Of a stretch of DNA of 64,000 nucleotides, positions 43,044 through 51,932 are shown one piece after another. How positions within the stretch are numbered: the stretch's first letter is position 1; each line of letters opens with the position of its first letter. Origin of the DNA: Pseudomonas gregormendelii (lineage in GTDB: Bacteria > Pseudomonadota > Gammaproteobacteria > Pseudomonadales > Pseudomonadaceae); assembly GCF_017114825.1 (NCBI RefSeq), contig NZ_JADEVO010000035.1, positions 1 to 64,000 of the forward strand, read 5' to 3'. The notes beneath the pieces were generated by a model that ran no database searches, was not told where the DNA came from, and saw only the letters and a list, made by a program, of their open reading frames with translations. A program made the position numbers and the translations under genes.

Positions 43044-43997
43044 TCAGGTCAGCAGGCGGATCGGTGCTCCCGTTGACCAGGCCTGGATGTCTTCAATCAT
43101 CTGAGAAAAGAACAGCTGATAGTTCTGCCGGCTCACGTAGCCCACATGCGGTGTTGCCAACACAGTGTCGAGTGTTCGGAACGGGTGATGGGCTGGCAAG
43201 GGTTCTTGTTCGAACACATCCAGGGCCGCGCCGCCCAATTGCTGTTTTTGCAACGCCTTGATCAGCGCCGCCTCGTCCACGATCGGTCCGCGTGCGGTAT
43301 TGACCAGCAGCGCGTGGGGCTGCATCCACCCCAGCGCCTCGGCGTCCACCAGCCCACGGCTGCGCTCGCTGAGTACCAGATGCACCGACAGTACGTCGGC
43401 CTGCTCGAACAACTGCTGCTTGCTGACATGAGTCACGCCGACGGCCGCCGCTCGCTCGGGGGTCAGGTTTTCGCTCCAGGCGATCACCCGCATGCCGAAG
43501 GCCTGGCCGAAACCGGCGACTTTCTGGCCGATGCTGCCCAGGCCCAGAATGCCCAAGGTCTTGCCGTGCAGATCGCCCCCCAGGCCTTGCTGCCAGTGGC
43601 CGGCCCGCAGGGCGTTGGCTTCGGCGAGCAGATTGCGCGTGGCCGCCATGATCAACGCCCAGGTCAACTCCGGTGCGGCGTGCTTGTAACTGTCGCTGCC
43701 GCAGACCTGAATTCCCAGGGCTGCCGCGGCCTTGAGGTCCAGGGCCGCATTGCGCATGCCCCCGGTCACCAGCAGCTTGAGGTTGGGCAGGCGGCGCAGC
43801 AGATCTTCATCGAAGCGCGTGCGCTCACGCATCACGCAGATCACCTGGAAGGCCTGCAGGCGCTGAGCGAGGGTGGCGTTATCGGCCGGGAAGTCGTGAA
43901 GGAAACTCACCAGGCCAATGGCGTCCAGTGCTGTCCAGTCCACTACGTCGCGCGCCACGTCCTGCCAGTCATCGAGCACCGCAATCTGCACAGCCAT
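43044..43997 (-). CDS. D-2-hydroxyacid dehydrogenase family protein
   Basis: 317 residues. NAD-binding LGILGLGSIGQKVAGFGQ, catalytic Arg in NTARGPIVDEAAL, Glu in LDVFEQEPLP and His in TPHVGYVSRQ. The N-terminus MAVQIAVLDDWQDVARDVVDW is characteristic of a subgroup often annotated as phosphoglycerate dehydrogenase-like. The substrate is not evident. It lies about 13 bases after the hydrolase gene on the same strand. Confidence 0.88.
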   Translation of the reverse strand: MAVQIAVLDDWQDVARDVVDWTALDAIGLVSFLHDFPADNATLAQRLQAFQVICVMRERTRFDEDLLRRLPNLKLLVTGGMRNAALDLKAAAALGIQVCGSDSYKHAAPELTWALIMAATRNLLAEANALRAGHWQQGLGGDLHGKTLGILGLGSIGQKVAGFGQAFGMRVIAWSENLTPERAAAVGVTHVSKQQLFEQADVLSVHLVLSERSRGLVDAEALGWMQPHALLVNTARGPIVDEAALIKALQKQQLGGAALDVFEQEPLPAHHPFRTLDTVLATPHVGYVSRQNYQLFFSQMIEDIQAWSTGAPIRLLT

Positions 43998-44010
43998 TGG
44001 CCTTACCTCA

Positions 44011-45036
44011 TCAAGGAACGGAGTTGGTCTTGCTTAACCAGGCGAGCAAGGCCTGATGAAATTTTTCCGGTTCTTCCATTTGCGGTGCATGGCCCATGCC
44101 GGGGAATTCCACCAGGCTCGACTGTGGAATCAGTTTGGCCACTTCTTTGCCCAGCACTTCGTAATGGCCGATTTTCGCCTTGACCTGCGGCGGTGCGATG
44201 TCCTTGCCGATGGCCGTGGTATCGGACGTGCCTATCAGCAACAGGGTGGGCACCTTAAGGTCCTTGAATTCGTAGTACACCGGCTGGGTGAAGATCATGT
44301 CGTAGATCAGCGCCGAATTCCACGCCACCTGGGTCTTGCCCGGCCCTTTGGCCAGGCCTGCATACATGTCGACCCAACGGTCGTATTCAGGCTTCCAGCG
44401 CCCGTCATAGTAGGTGCTGCGCTCGTAGTCGCGAATGCCTTGTGCGGTTACTTTCAGCTCACGCTCATACCATTGGTCCACGGTGCGATAGGGCACGCCG
44501 AGGGCTTTCCAGTCTTCAAGGCCAATGGGGTTCACCATGGCCAGTTGATCGACCTGTTCGGGGTATTGCAGCGCGTAGCGGGTGGCGAGCATGCCGCCGG
44601 TGGAATGCCCCAGCAGGGTCGCCTTCTGGATGCCCAGGGCCTTGAGCAGTTGCTGGGTATTGGTCGCCAGTTGCTGGAAGCTGTACTGATAATGTGCTGG
44701 CTTGCTTGAGGTGCAGAAGCCAATCTGGTCCGGTGCGATGACCCGGTACCCGGCTTTGCTCAGCGCCTTGATCGAGGTGTCCCAGGTCGCGCCGCAGAAG
44801 TTCTTGCCATGCATCAGCACCACGCTGCGGCCGTTGGCCTTGCCTTCGGCGGCGACGTCCATGTAGCCCATCTGCAGGGATTCACCTTGGGACTCAAAGG
44901 CAAAATGCTTCACCGTGTAGGGGTACTCGAAGCCCTGCAATTGCGGGCCATATTCCGGACCTTCGGCGTAGGCAAGAGCCGGCAGCGCAGCGCTCAACAG
45001 CAGGCCGGGCAGCCAGCGGGAAAAGGCGAGGGACAT
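44011..45036 (-). CDS. Secreted alpha/beta hydrolase
   Basis: 341 residues with a signal peptide (GLLLSAALPALAYA, then EGPEYG). Oxyanion loop MHGKNFCGATW, nucleophile elbow GHSTGGM, acid in LLIGTSDTTA and His in FPGMGHAPQMEEP. The fold and length resemble haloalkane dehalogenase/epoxide hydrolase-like esterases exported to the periplasm. Substrate unknown. It could share a transcript with the dehydrogenase gene. Confidence 0.87.
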   Translation of the reverse strand: MSLAFSRWLPGLLLSAALPALAYAEGPEYGPQLQGFEYPYTVKHFAFESQGESLQMGYMDVAAEGKANGRSVVLMHGKNFCGATWDTSIKALSKAGYRVIAPDQIGFCTSSKPAHYQYSFQQLATNTQQLLKALGIQKATLLGHSTGGMLATRYALQYPEQVDQLAMVNPIGLEDWKALGVPYRTVDQWYERELKVTAQGIRDYERSTYYDGRWKPEYDRWVDMYAGLAKGPGKTQVAWNSALIYDMIFTQPVYYEFKDLKVPTLLLIGTSDTTAIGKDIAPPQVKAKIGHYEVLGKEVAKLIPQSSLVEFPGMGHAPQMEEPEKFHQALLAWLSKTNSVP

Positions 45037-45118
45037 GGGTGAACTCCTTGGTAATCGACCGATCCTGGGACGGCCTCATTAGGGCAACATTAAACAGGCA
45101 ATACGCGGGGCCGATCGT

Positions 45119-45556
45119 TCAACCCGCCAAGCCCAGGGTCGCCACGGCCACTACACCGTAACGCGCGCCCTTGGCGAAAGTGACAATCAGCAGGAATCGG
45201 CCCAATGGCTCACGCATTACGCCAGCCACCAGGGTCAGCGGGTCGCCGATAATCGGCAGCCAACTGAGCAGCAGCGACCAATGGCCATAACGCTGGTAGT
45301 GCACCCGGGCTTTTTCCAGGTGTCGGGGGCTAACCGGAAACCAGCGACGATCACGAAAGCGCTCGATACCGCGCCCCAGCCACCAGTTCACCAATGACCC
45401 CAGGACGTTGCCCAGGGTCGCGACCGCCAGCAGCACCCAAAGCCAGTACTTGCCGCTGAGCAGCAAACTCACCAGCAGGGCTTCCGATTGCAACGGCAGC
45501 AAGGTGGCGGCGCCGAACGCGGCGAGGAAAAGCCCCAGGTAGGCGCCGACAATCAC
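45119..45556 (-). CDS. YqaA-family (DedA-related) membrane protein
   Basis: 145 residues from a GTG that overlaps the stop of the DUF411 gene as GTGA, so translation is coupled. Hydrophobic helices and the DedA/SNARE-associated pattern FGAATLLPLQSEALLVSLLL, LGNVLGSLVNWWLGRG and SWLPIIGDPLTLVAGVMR are present. YqaA proteins are small relatives of DedA lipid scramblases. Its pairing with a metal-binding partner is noted as a finding. Confidence 0.82.
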   Translation of the reverse strand: MIVGAYLGLFLAAFGAATLLPLQSEALLVSLLLSGKYWLWVLLAVATLGNVLGSLVNWWLGRGIERFRDRRWFPVSPRHLEKARVHYQRYGHWSLLLSWLPIIGDPLTLVAGVMREPLGRFLLIVTFAKGARYGVVAVATLGLAG

Positions 45557-45999
45557 TTGGCCGGATAGTCCGCCACCACCACGTCAACGCCAGCCTTGTT
45601 CAGGCCGATCACCTGATAGGCGTCGCTCATGCCGTCCATTTCCATTCCGGGCGAACCCATGGGCATGCCGGGGGCGGCCACGCCCAGCAAATCGTCGCGC
45701 TTGCTCAAGGCCAGCACCTGATCGGCCGGCACGTGGCCCTCGACAAATTTGCCATTGATGAGCCCGGTGTGGCAGGACGCCAGGCGTGGCGGCACGCCGT
45801 GTTTCTGTTTGAACGCGCTCATGTCGGCTTCAACATGGTCCTCGACCTTGAAACCATTGGCTTCCAGGTGGCTGATCCACTTTTTGCAGCAGCCGCAGTT
45901 GGCGTCACGATGGACCTCGATTGGGATGAGGTCGGCGGCCTGGGCCAGGGAAGAAATGAACAAGGCGCTCAAGGCAGCCAGTCGCAGGTGGGTTCGCAT
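45553..45999 (-). CDS. DUF411 periplasmic metal-binding protein
   Basis: 148 residues from ATG 45999 with a signal peptide (LAALSALFISSLAQA, cleavage before ADL). The DUF411 motif HRDANCGCCKKWISHLEANG carries a C-x-C-C cluster; ASCHTGLINGKFVEGHVPAD supplies Cys and His; a Met-rich segment (APGMPMGSPGMEMDGM) suggests copper(I) binding. DUF411 proteins are linked to copper or silver handling in other bacteria. It is followed by the YqaA-like gene with a four-base overlap. Confidence 0.87.
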   Translation of the reverse strand: MRTHLRLAALSALFISSLAQAADLIPIEVHRDANCGCCKKWISHLEANGFKVEDHVEADMSAFKQKHGVPPRLASCHTGLINGKFVEGHVPADQVLALSKRDDLLGVAAPGMPMGSPGMEMDGMSDAYQVIGLNKAGVDVVVADYPAK

Positions 46000-46249
46000 G
46001 GGGAGTCTCGTCTCGAATTGCGGCCGGGAACATGCATTTTGACCTTTTTCGACGGCCAGGCCTTCAATGAGTGTTTCCAAGTGCTACAAAATGCGCAGGA
46101 AGGATCAAGGCGGATCCATCCTGAGGCAAAACCTGGGGTGCAACTGCACCGCAAACCATCGGTGCCGGCTGGAATCCAGTCCTGTAACATGATGACCCGC
46201 CTGCACCCCGACAGGCAGGCGGCTATATTTTCACGTTCAGGAATTACCC

Positions 46250-46438
46250 ATGACCCAGTCACAACGTTTGAAGTATTCGATTTTGATCTCGCTGGTAGTG
46301 CTGGCGATCATGTTTGGCTTGTCTTATCTGCAGAACACCGGCGTCATCGGCGAAAAAACCTTCCAGTACATCGCCATTGGCGTGGCGGTGCTTGTGGTGG
46401 TGATCAACGGCGTGATGCGTCGCAAGGTCAAGCCCTGA
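46250..46438 (+). CDS. Small membrane protein, 62 residues
   Basis: Two hydrophobic segments (YSILISLVVLAIMFGLSYLQ and YIAIGVAVLVVVINGVM) with a basic tail RRKVKP fit an inner-membrane protein with both ends in the cytoplasm. It lies in the opposite direction to both flanking genes. Function unknown. Confidence 0.65.
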   Translation: MTQSQRLKYSILISLVVLAIMFGLSYLQNTGVIGEKTFQYIAIGVAVLVVVINGVMRRKVKP

Positions 46439-46456
46439 ACGACGCACACCGGATGC

Positions 46457-46828
46457 TTATTCGCCGTGCAATGCGGCGAATGCCTGGGGATTGAGGCTGT
46501 AGCTCTTGTCCGGGTTGAGGTTGATAACCCCTTCGCTGCACAAGCGTTTCAACACTTCGCGCACGCTGAGAAAGGACAGGGGGATATCCAGGTCCAGCAG
46601 TTGGCTGTGCACCCCGCGCACGCCCAGGGAACGCTCCTGTTCGGCGGCGCTCAACAGGGCGTCGATGACTTTGAGGCGGATCAGGCTGGTGCGCAGGCCG
46701 AAGCTCTTGAGCAGGACCCTGATGCGTTCGTTGCCATGGCGATCGGTACGTTGATCGAAAACGCCGGCACCAATGGATGTTCCCATTGGCGCAATGCTAC
46801 CGTCCGTTGGCAGTTGCGAGTTGTACAT
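46457..46828 (-). CDS. Fur-like winged-helix regulator lacking the metal domain
   Basis: 123 residues from ATG 46828 (GGAGTTTTTGC upstream). The helix-turn-helix region resembles the Fur DNA-binding domain: RTSLIRLKVIDALLSAAEQE, GVRGVHSQLLDLDIPLSFLS and VREVLKRLCSEGVINLNPDK. The C-terminal dimerisation and metal-binding part of Fur is absent. Similar pseudomonad genes are annotated Fe2+/Zn2+ uptake regulation protein. It may act as a small repressor; target unknown. Confidence 0.7.
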   Translation of the reverse strand: MYNSQLPTDGSIAPMGTSIGAGVFDQRTDRHGNERIRVLLKSFGLRTSLIRLKVIDALLSAAEQERSLGVRGVHSQLLDLDIPLSFLSVREVLKRLCSEGVINLNPDKSYSLNPQAFAALHGE

Positions 46829-46985
46829 GCAAAAACTCCTTTTCCGAGCTTTGTCCGGTAAATGATGGGTGCTCTCATTTAATAAGACGGATGAGATGGC
46901 CAAATCATGAAGGCTCAAATGTAGAAATTTTGTCGACGCCATGTCGGCAAGGTGTGAGCGGCCTTGCAGACCTGGTTGCAGGCGC

Positions 46986-47009
46986 TAAATTTTTGCCCGG
47001 GATTTTCGT
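46986..47009 (+). promoter_or_regulatory. PvdS iron-starvation box upstream of pvdQ
   Basis: TAAAT, then exactly 16 bases, then CGT: the known PvdS sigma-factor promoter consensus, 64 bases before the pvdQ GTG. This links the gene to pyoverdine control. Confidence 0.85.
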
Positions 47010-47072
47010 TCTTGGGGGAAGGCCAGTCGCGTACGTACAGTCAATGACTGGCATTTTCGATCAGGAGCGAGC

Positions 47073-49388
47073 GTGATTATTTCCCGGCAGTTGACCCGAT
47101 TGAGCCTTGCGGGTGTATTGGCAGCGGTGAACGTTGCGGCAAGCGCGCAGCCGAACGAGGCCACCGCAGATATCCGGCGCACCAGTTTTGGCGTACCGCA
47201 CATTCGCGCCGACAACGAGCGCGGCCTGGGCTACGGCATCGGTTATGCCTATGCGCAAGATAATCTGTGCTTGCTGGCGAACGAGATTGTCACGGTCAAT
47301 GGCGAGCGCTCGCGCTACTTCGGCCCGACCCAGTTGACCGTGGAAGAGCGGGAGAACCAGGTAAGCGACGTGTTTTTCACCTGGCTCAACACGCCCCAGG
47401 CGGTTGCCGCATGCTGGCAGGCGCAAACGCTCCCCGTGCGCGAGCTGGTGGAAGGTTATGTGGCAGGCTTCAACCGCTCCCTGAAAGAAACCCGGGCCAA
47501 GGGCCTGCCCCCGCAGTGCCAGGGCGAATGGGTGCGCGACATCACCACGCAGGATCTGGTCAAGCTGACCCGGCGCTTGCTAGTCGAGGGAGGGGTTGGT
47601 CAGTTTGCCGAAGCACTGGCGGGGGCCTCGCCGCCCCAGGCAGGCGCTGCACAGGTCGGCCCGCCGGCTTCGTTCCAGGTGGCGTCCACGCGCCTGCAGC
47701 GTTTTGCCCTGGATCGCGGCAGTAACGCCGTGGCCGTGGGTAGCGAGCGTTCCTTCAACGGGCGCGGGATGTTGCTGGCCAACCCGCACTTTCCCTGGGT
47801 CGGCGGCATGCGCTTCTACCAGATGCACCTGACCATTCCCGGCCAGCTGGACGTGATGGGCGCCGCGTTGCCTGGGCTGCCGATGATCAACATCGGTTTC
47901 AACCAGCACCTGGCCTGGACCCACACGGTGGATTCGTCCAAACACTTTACCTTGTACCGCCTGCAGCTCGATCCCAAGGACCCGACCCGCTATTTGCTGG
48001 ATGGCAACTCGCTGCCGATGACCCGGCAGACCGTGACGGTAAAGGCAAAAACTGCGGACGGTCAGGTGCAGCCGATGACACGCGAAGTCTACAGCTCGCG
48101 ATTCGGCCCCGTGGTGCAATGGCCCGGCAAGCTGGACTGGGATTCGCAGTTCGCCTACAGCCTGCGCGATGCCAATCTGGAAAACGATCGGGTGTTACAG
48201 CAGTGGTACTCGATGAACCGCGCAACCAGCCTTGGCCAGTTGCAAGCGTCAGTGCACAAGATCCAGGGTATCCCCTGGGTCAACACCCTGGCCGCCGATG
48301 ATCAGGGCCAGACGCTCTACATGAACCTTTCGGTCGTGCCCAACGTGAATGCCGCGAAACTGGCGGCGTGCAGCGACCCGCGCGCCGGCCTGCAGATGAT
48401 CGTGCTCGATGGTTCTCGCAGCGAATGCGCGTGGGACGTCGATCCCCAGGCTGTGCAACCCGGTATTTATGCCGCTGCCGACTTACCGCAACTGCTGCGC
48501 AAGGACTTCGTGCAGCACGCCAACGACTCGGCGTGGATGGTCAACCCGGCGCAACCGCTGACTGGATTCTCCCCGTTGATCAGCCAGCAGGAACAGCCGC
48601 TGGGGCTGCGTTCGCGCTTTGCGCTGGAGCGCCTGCAGGCCTTGGCAAAGGGGCGTATTGGCGCCGCCGACCTGCAACGCATGGTGCTGGATGATGAGGT
48701 CTACCTCGCCGGCCTGGTGATGCCGGATATGCTGCAGCTATGCGCTTCAGGCCAAGGGACTGATGCGCAGCAACTCACCGCGGTATGCAGCAGCCTCAAA
48801 GCCTGGGACCGCAGGGCGAATCTGGACAGTGGTATCGGATTTGTGCACTTCCAGAACCTGATGCAGGCGCTGCAGGAGTCGCCTGATGCATGGCGTGTGG
48901 GTTTCGATCCACAAGACCCGCAGCACACGCCGCGCGGGCTGCGGGTGGATGAGCCGCAGGTTGCCGAAACGATTCGTGGAGCGATGTTGGCGTCGTTGGA
49001 GCAGACGGCCAAAATGGGCTTGAACGAGCACAGTCGCTGGGGCGACATTCAGGTGGCCAGCAGTGGCGGGCAGCAGACGCCGATCCATGGCGGGCCAGGC
49101 ACCTTGGGTGTGTACAACGCGATACAGAGCGTCCCCAGGAGTGACGGCCGGCTCGAGGTTGTCAGCGGCACCAGTTACCTGCAGGTGGTGACCTTCGATG
49201 AAAAGGGGCCACACGCCCAGGGACTGCTGGCGTTTTCGCTGTCCAGCGATCCCCAGTCAAAGCATTCGCGGGATCAGACCGAGGCGTTTTCCCGGAAGAA
49301 GCTCAGCGTCTTGCCGTTTACCCAACAGCAGATCGAGGCAGATCCGCAGTATCGGGTCGAGCGGATCAGTGAGGGGGATGGCCGGTAG
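47073..49388 (+). CDS. pvdQ: PvdQ: pyoverdine-maturation/acyl-homoserine lactone acylase
   Basis: 771 residues from a GTG with AGGAG upstream. Ntn-hydrolase of the penicillin acylase family: signal peptide (GVLAAVNVAASAQP), alpha chain, spacer, and the autocleavage site Gly-Ser217 (DRGSNAVAVG), matching PvdQ numbering. Further PvdQ-like stretches are LGYGIGYAYAQDNLCLL, NPHFPWVGGMRFYQMHL, TIPGQLDVMGAALPGLP and GTSYLQVVTF. It removes the fatty acyl chain from pyoverdine precursors in the periplasm and can hydrolyse long-chain AHLs. The iron-starvation box upstream supports the assignment. No other pvd genes adjoin. Confidence 0.92.
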   Translation: MIISRQLTRLSLAGVLAAVNVAASAQPNEATADIRRTSFGVPHIRADNERGLGYGIGYAYAQDNLCLLANEIVTVNGERSRYFGPTQLTVEERENQVSDVFFTWLNTPQAVAACWQAQTLPVRELVEGYVAGFNRSLKETRAKGLPPQCQGEWVRDITTQDLVKLTRRLLVEGGVGQFAEALAGASPPQAGAAQVGPPASFQVASTRLQRFALDRGSNAVAVGSERSFNGRGMLLANPHFPWVGGMRFYQMHLTIPGQLDVMGAALPGLPMINIGFNQHLAWTHTVDSSKHFTLYRLQLDPKDPTRYLLDGNSLPMTRQTVTVKAKTADGQVQPMTREVYSSRFGPVVQWPGKLDWDSQFAYSLRDANLENDRVLQQWYSMNRATSLGQLQASVHKIQGIPWVNTLAADDQGQTLYMNLSVVPNVNAAKLAACSDPRAGLQMIVLDGSRSECAWDVDPQAVQPGIYAAADLPQLLRKDFVQHANDSAWMVNPAQPLTGFSPLISQQEQPLGLRSRFALERLQALAKGRIGAADLQRMVLDDEVYLAGLVMPDMLQLCASGQGTDAQQLTAVCSSLKAWDRRANLDSGIGFVHFQNLMQALQESPDAWRVGFDPQDPQHTPRGLRVDEPQVAETIRGAMLASLEQTAKMGLNEHSRWGDIQVASSGGQQTPIHGGPGTLGVYNAIQSVPRSDGRLEVVSGTSYLQVVTFDEKGPHAQGLLAFSLSSDPQSKHSRDQTEAFSRKKLSVLPFTQQQIEADPQYRVERISEGDGR

Positions 49389-49439
49389 GCGCGACCCTGT
49401 GAGAGCGAGTCTTTGCACATGAGCCTGTGAGAAACACTA

Positions 49440-49530
49440 CGTGGGAGCGAGCCTGCTCGCGATAGCGGACTCACAGGCAGCAATGATGCCGAACCCGACA
49501 GCCTAATCGCGAGCCTGGTCGCTCCGGCAG
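49440..49530. repeat. REP pair, diverged GGAGCGAGC class
   Basis: GTGGGAGCGAGCCTGCTCGCGA and a diverged inverse (TCGCGAGCCTGGTCGCTCC) lie between convergent pvdQ and the FecR-like gene. Confidence 0.75.
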
Positions 49531-49540
49531 GGGGCAAGTA

Positions 49541-50545
49541 TCAGATTTTCGGGGCCTGTTGCGGCATGGCGTTGAGCACCGGGTTACCGTCCTTGTTGCG
49601 GGTCACGTACACCGGCAGCACCTTGGGCAGCGAGGCCACCAAAGAATTGAGCTCCTTGATGTTGTAGATTCCGCCGATCCGCAGCGCACCGGTGTTGTGG
49701 TCGGCGACCGCCAGGGGTTTGCTTAGATAGCGGTTGATCAAGGGCAGGGCGTTGCTCAGCGTCAGGTCATCGAGCACCAGCTTGCCGCTGCGCCAGGCCA
49801 GCGAGTTGTCGTTGTCGTAGGTCTGGCTGATGCGCGCAGTGTAGTCTCCGCGACCATAGCTGGCCTGCATGGCAGGACCCAGGCGCAGGCCATCACCTGG
49901 AAGGTCATCGTTACTGCTGACCAGCACCGAACCCTCGACCAGGTTCACCCGTACCTGATCCTCATACATCCAGACATTGAATTGAGTCCCGGTGACCCGA
50001 ATCCGCCCGTCAGCGGCCTTCACTATGAACGGGTGGCTCGTGTCGTGGCTGACTTTGAAAAAGGCCTCACCCTTGTTCAAGGTAACGCGGCGCTGATCCT
50101 TGTAGTTGGTGAAAGTCAGGTTACTGCCCAGGTTCAGCTCGACTTCGCTGCCATCACTGAGGGTCACATGGCGCACCGTATCGCCCGCTTCAATGTGCTC
50201 GTAGGCATTGGGCAGCCAACCGAGGTTCCAGCCGCTGTAGGCGGCCAACGGTAGCGCCACCGCACAGACCGCTGCTGCAATACCGAAGGTTCGCCAAGGG
50301 GAGGCAGGCTTGAAGGGGAGGGCAGCCGCACCTTCGGTGGCCGGACGCGGCAGGTCGCCAGCGACTTCCCATATCTCCAGCATCGCTTCGTACTCAACCG
50401 CGTGCAGCGGATGAGCATCCAGCCACTGCTCAAACGCCAGGCGCTCTTGCGCGGTGCAGTCGATGGCATGCAGACGCATGCACCAGTGCGCCGCGGCATC
50501 GGTAATGGCGTCATATTCGGCTTGCGGAAGGGGGGTGTCGGTCAT
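49541..50545 (-). CDS. FecR-family anti-sigma regulator without adjacent sigma factor
   Basis: 334 residues. N-terminal cytoplasmic domain (AAHWCMRLHAIDCTAQERLA, then FEQWLDAHPLHAVEYEAM), one TM helix (TFGIAAAVCAVALPLAAYSG), then the periplasmic FecR region (GDTVRHVTLSDGSEVELNLG, VTLNKGEAFFKVSHDTSHPF) and a C-terminal STN-like contact region (LTLSNALPLINRYLSKPLA). FecR proteins carry signals from TonB receptors to an ECF sigma factor. Neither partner is beside it here. Confidence 0.88.
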   Translation of the reverse strand: MTDTPLPQAEYDAITDAAAHWCMRLHAIDCTAQERLAFEQWLDAHPLHAVEYEAMLEIWEVAGDLPRPATEGAAALPFKPASPWRTFGIAAAVCAVALPLAAYSGWNLGWLPNAYEHIEAGDTVRHVTLSDGSEVELNLGSNLTFTNYKDQRRVTLNKGEAFFKVSHDTSHPFIVKAADGRIRVTGTQFNVWMYEDQVRVNLVEGSVLVSSNDDLPGDGLRLGPAMQASYGRGDYTARISQTYDNDNSLAWRSGKLVLDDLTLSNALPLINRYLSKPLAVADHNTGALRIGGIYNIKELNSLVASLPKVLPVYVTRNKDGNPVLNAMPQQAPKI

Positions 50546-50826
50546 TGACTCATCCTGATTTCGTGCATTCTAACCTTTGCAGGAAGTCGGCGAGAACACC
50601 GTCATGGCAATTACCCATCAAACAGCAATGTTTTTCATTTAAACCTGCCGTTCAAAGGGCCGCCTGGTAAATAGTTATCGCCAAATTCCCCGCCGGGTCG
50701 GTTACATTAATCCGGTTGAACGCCGCCCGGTCGAAAGATTGACAGGCCGTGCAGCTCGCTTTGTTTAATCGGTTTGTTTGTCATTACACGCTGTTGCCCC
50801 CTCCAATAATTAATCTGGAGCTTCAG

Positions 50827-51867
50827 ATGTCCGCGCCACACGAACTTGCCACGCCTACGGCTTCGCAAAATCTGTCTTTTGATGAATTGACCCAGTTACT
50901 GGAAAAGATCTTCCTGCGCCATGGCACCAGCGCCGACGTCGCCCGCACCCTGGCCCTCAACTGCGCGGGCGCCGAACGGGACGGCGCGCACAGCCATGGC
51001 GTGTTCCGCATTCCCGGGTATGTGTCGACCCTGCAAAGTGGCTGGGTCAGCGGCCACGCCATCCCGCTGGTAGAAGACGTGGCCTCAGGCTTCGTCCGGG
51101 TCGATGCCGGCAACGGGTTTGCCCAGCCTGCACTGGCGGCAGCGCGCGCTTTGCTGGTGGAGAAGGCTCGCAGTGCAGGCATCGCAGTGCTGGCAATCCG
51201 CAACTCCCATCACTTCGCCGCGTTGTGGCCCGATGTTGAACCCTTTGCCTACGAAGGGCTGGTGGCTTTGAGCGTGGTCAACAGCATGACCTGCGTGGTG
51301 CCGCACGGTGCCGACCGGCCGCTGTTTGGCACTAATCCGATTGCCTTCGCCGCGCCACGCGCCGACGGCGATCCCATCGTCTTTGATCTGGCCACCAGCG
51401 CGATTGCCCATGGTGACGTGCAGATCGCCGCGCGCAAGGGCGAGCGTCTGCCAGCGGGCATGGGCGTCGACAGCCTTGGCCAGCCGACCCAGGACCCAAA
51501 GGCCATCCTTGAGGGCGGCGCTTTGCTGCCGTTTGGCGGGCACAAGGGCTCAGCACTGTCGATGATGGTGGAGTTGCTGGCGGCAGCGTTGACAGGTGGT
51601 AATTTTTCTTTCGAGTTCGACTGGTCCAACCACCCCGGAGCCAAGACCCCGTGGACCGGACAGTTGCTGATTGTGATCGACCCGAGCAAGGCCGCCGGGC
51701 AGAGTTTTGCCGAGCGCAGCCAGGAACTGGTGCGGCAGATGCATGGTGCAGGGCTTAAACGCTTGCCGGGGGACCGCCGTCATCAACAACGGACCAAGTC
51801 AGCGGCTGGAGGTATCGAGCTGGATGCGCAGACATTGGACAATCTGCGGGCGCTTGCGGGGGACTAG
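50827..51867 (+). CDS. dpkA: Delta1-piperideine-2-carboxylate/delta1-pyrroline-2-carboxylate reductase
   Basis: 346 residues from ATG 50827 (CTGGAG upstream). LDH2/MDG-family NAD(P)H reductase, not a Rossmann fold. Diagnostic stretches are RDGAHSHGVFRIPGYVSTLQ (catalytic His), IRNSHHFAALWPD, MTCVVPHGADRPLFGTNPIA and LPFGGHKGSALSMMVELLAA. The sequence reads closely like DpkA of P. syringae and P. putida, which acts in D-lysine and hydroxyproline-related breakdown. It has no pathway neighbours here. The 280 bases upstream hold nothing else that I can support. Confidence 0.88.
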   Translation: MSAPHELATPTASQNLSFDELTQLLEKIFLRHGTSADVARTLALNCAGAERDGAHSHGVFRIPGYVSTLQSGWVSGHAIPLVEDVASGFVRVDAGNGFAQPALAAARALLVEKARSAGIAVLAIRNSHHFAALWPDVEPFAYEGLVALSVVNSMTCVVPHGADRPLFGTNPIAFAAPRADGDPIVFDLATSAIAHGDVQIAARKGERLPAGMGVDSLGQPTQDPKAILEGGALLPFGGHKGSALSMMVELLAAALTGGNFSFEFDWSNHPGAKTPWTGQLLIVIDPSKAAGQSFAERSQELVRQMHGAGLKRLPGDRRHQQRTKSAAGGIELDAQTLDNLRALAGD

Positions 51868-51932
51868 AACTGCCTTAGGCTGAAACGCCGAAACAGCTGG
51901 CAACGCCAGCCGCTTCGGAGGTTGCGCTTGAA

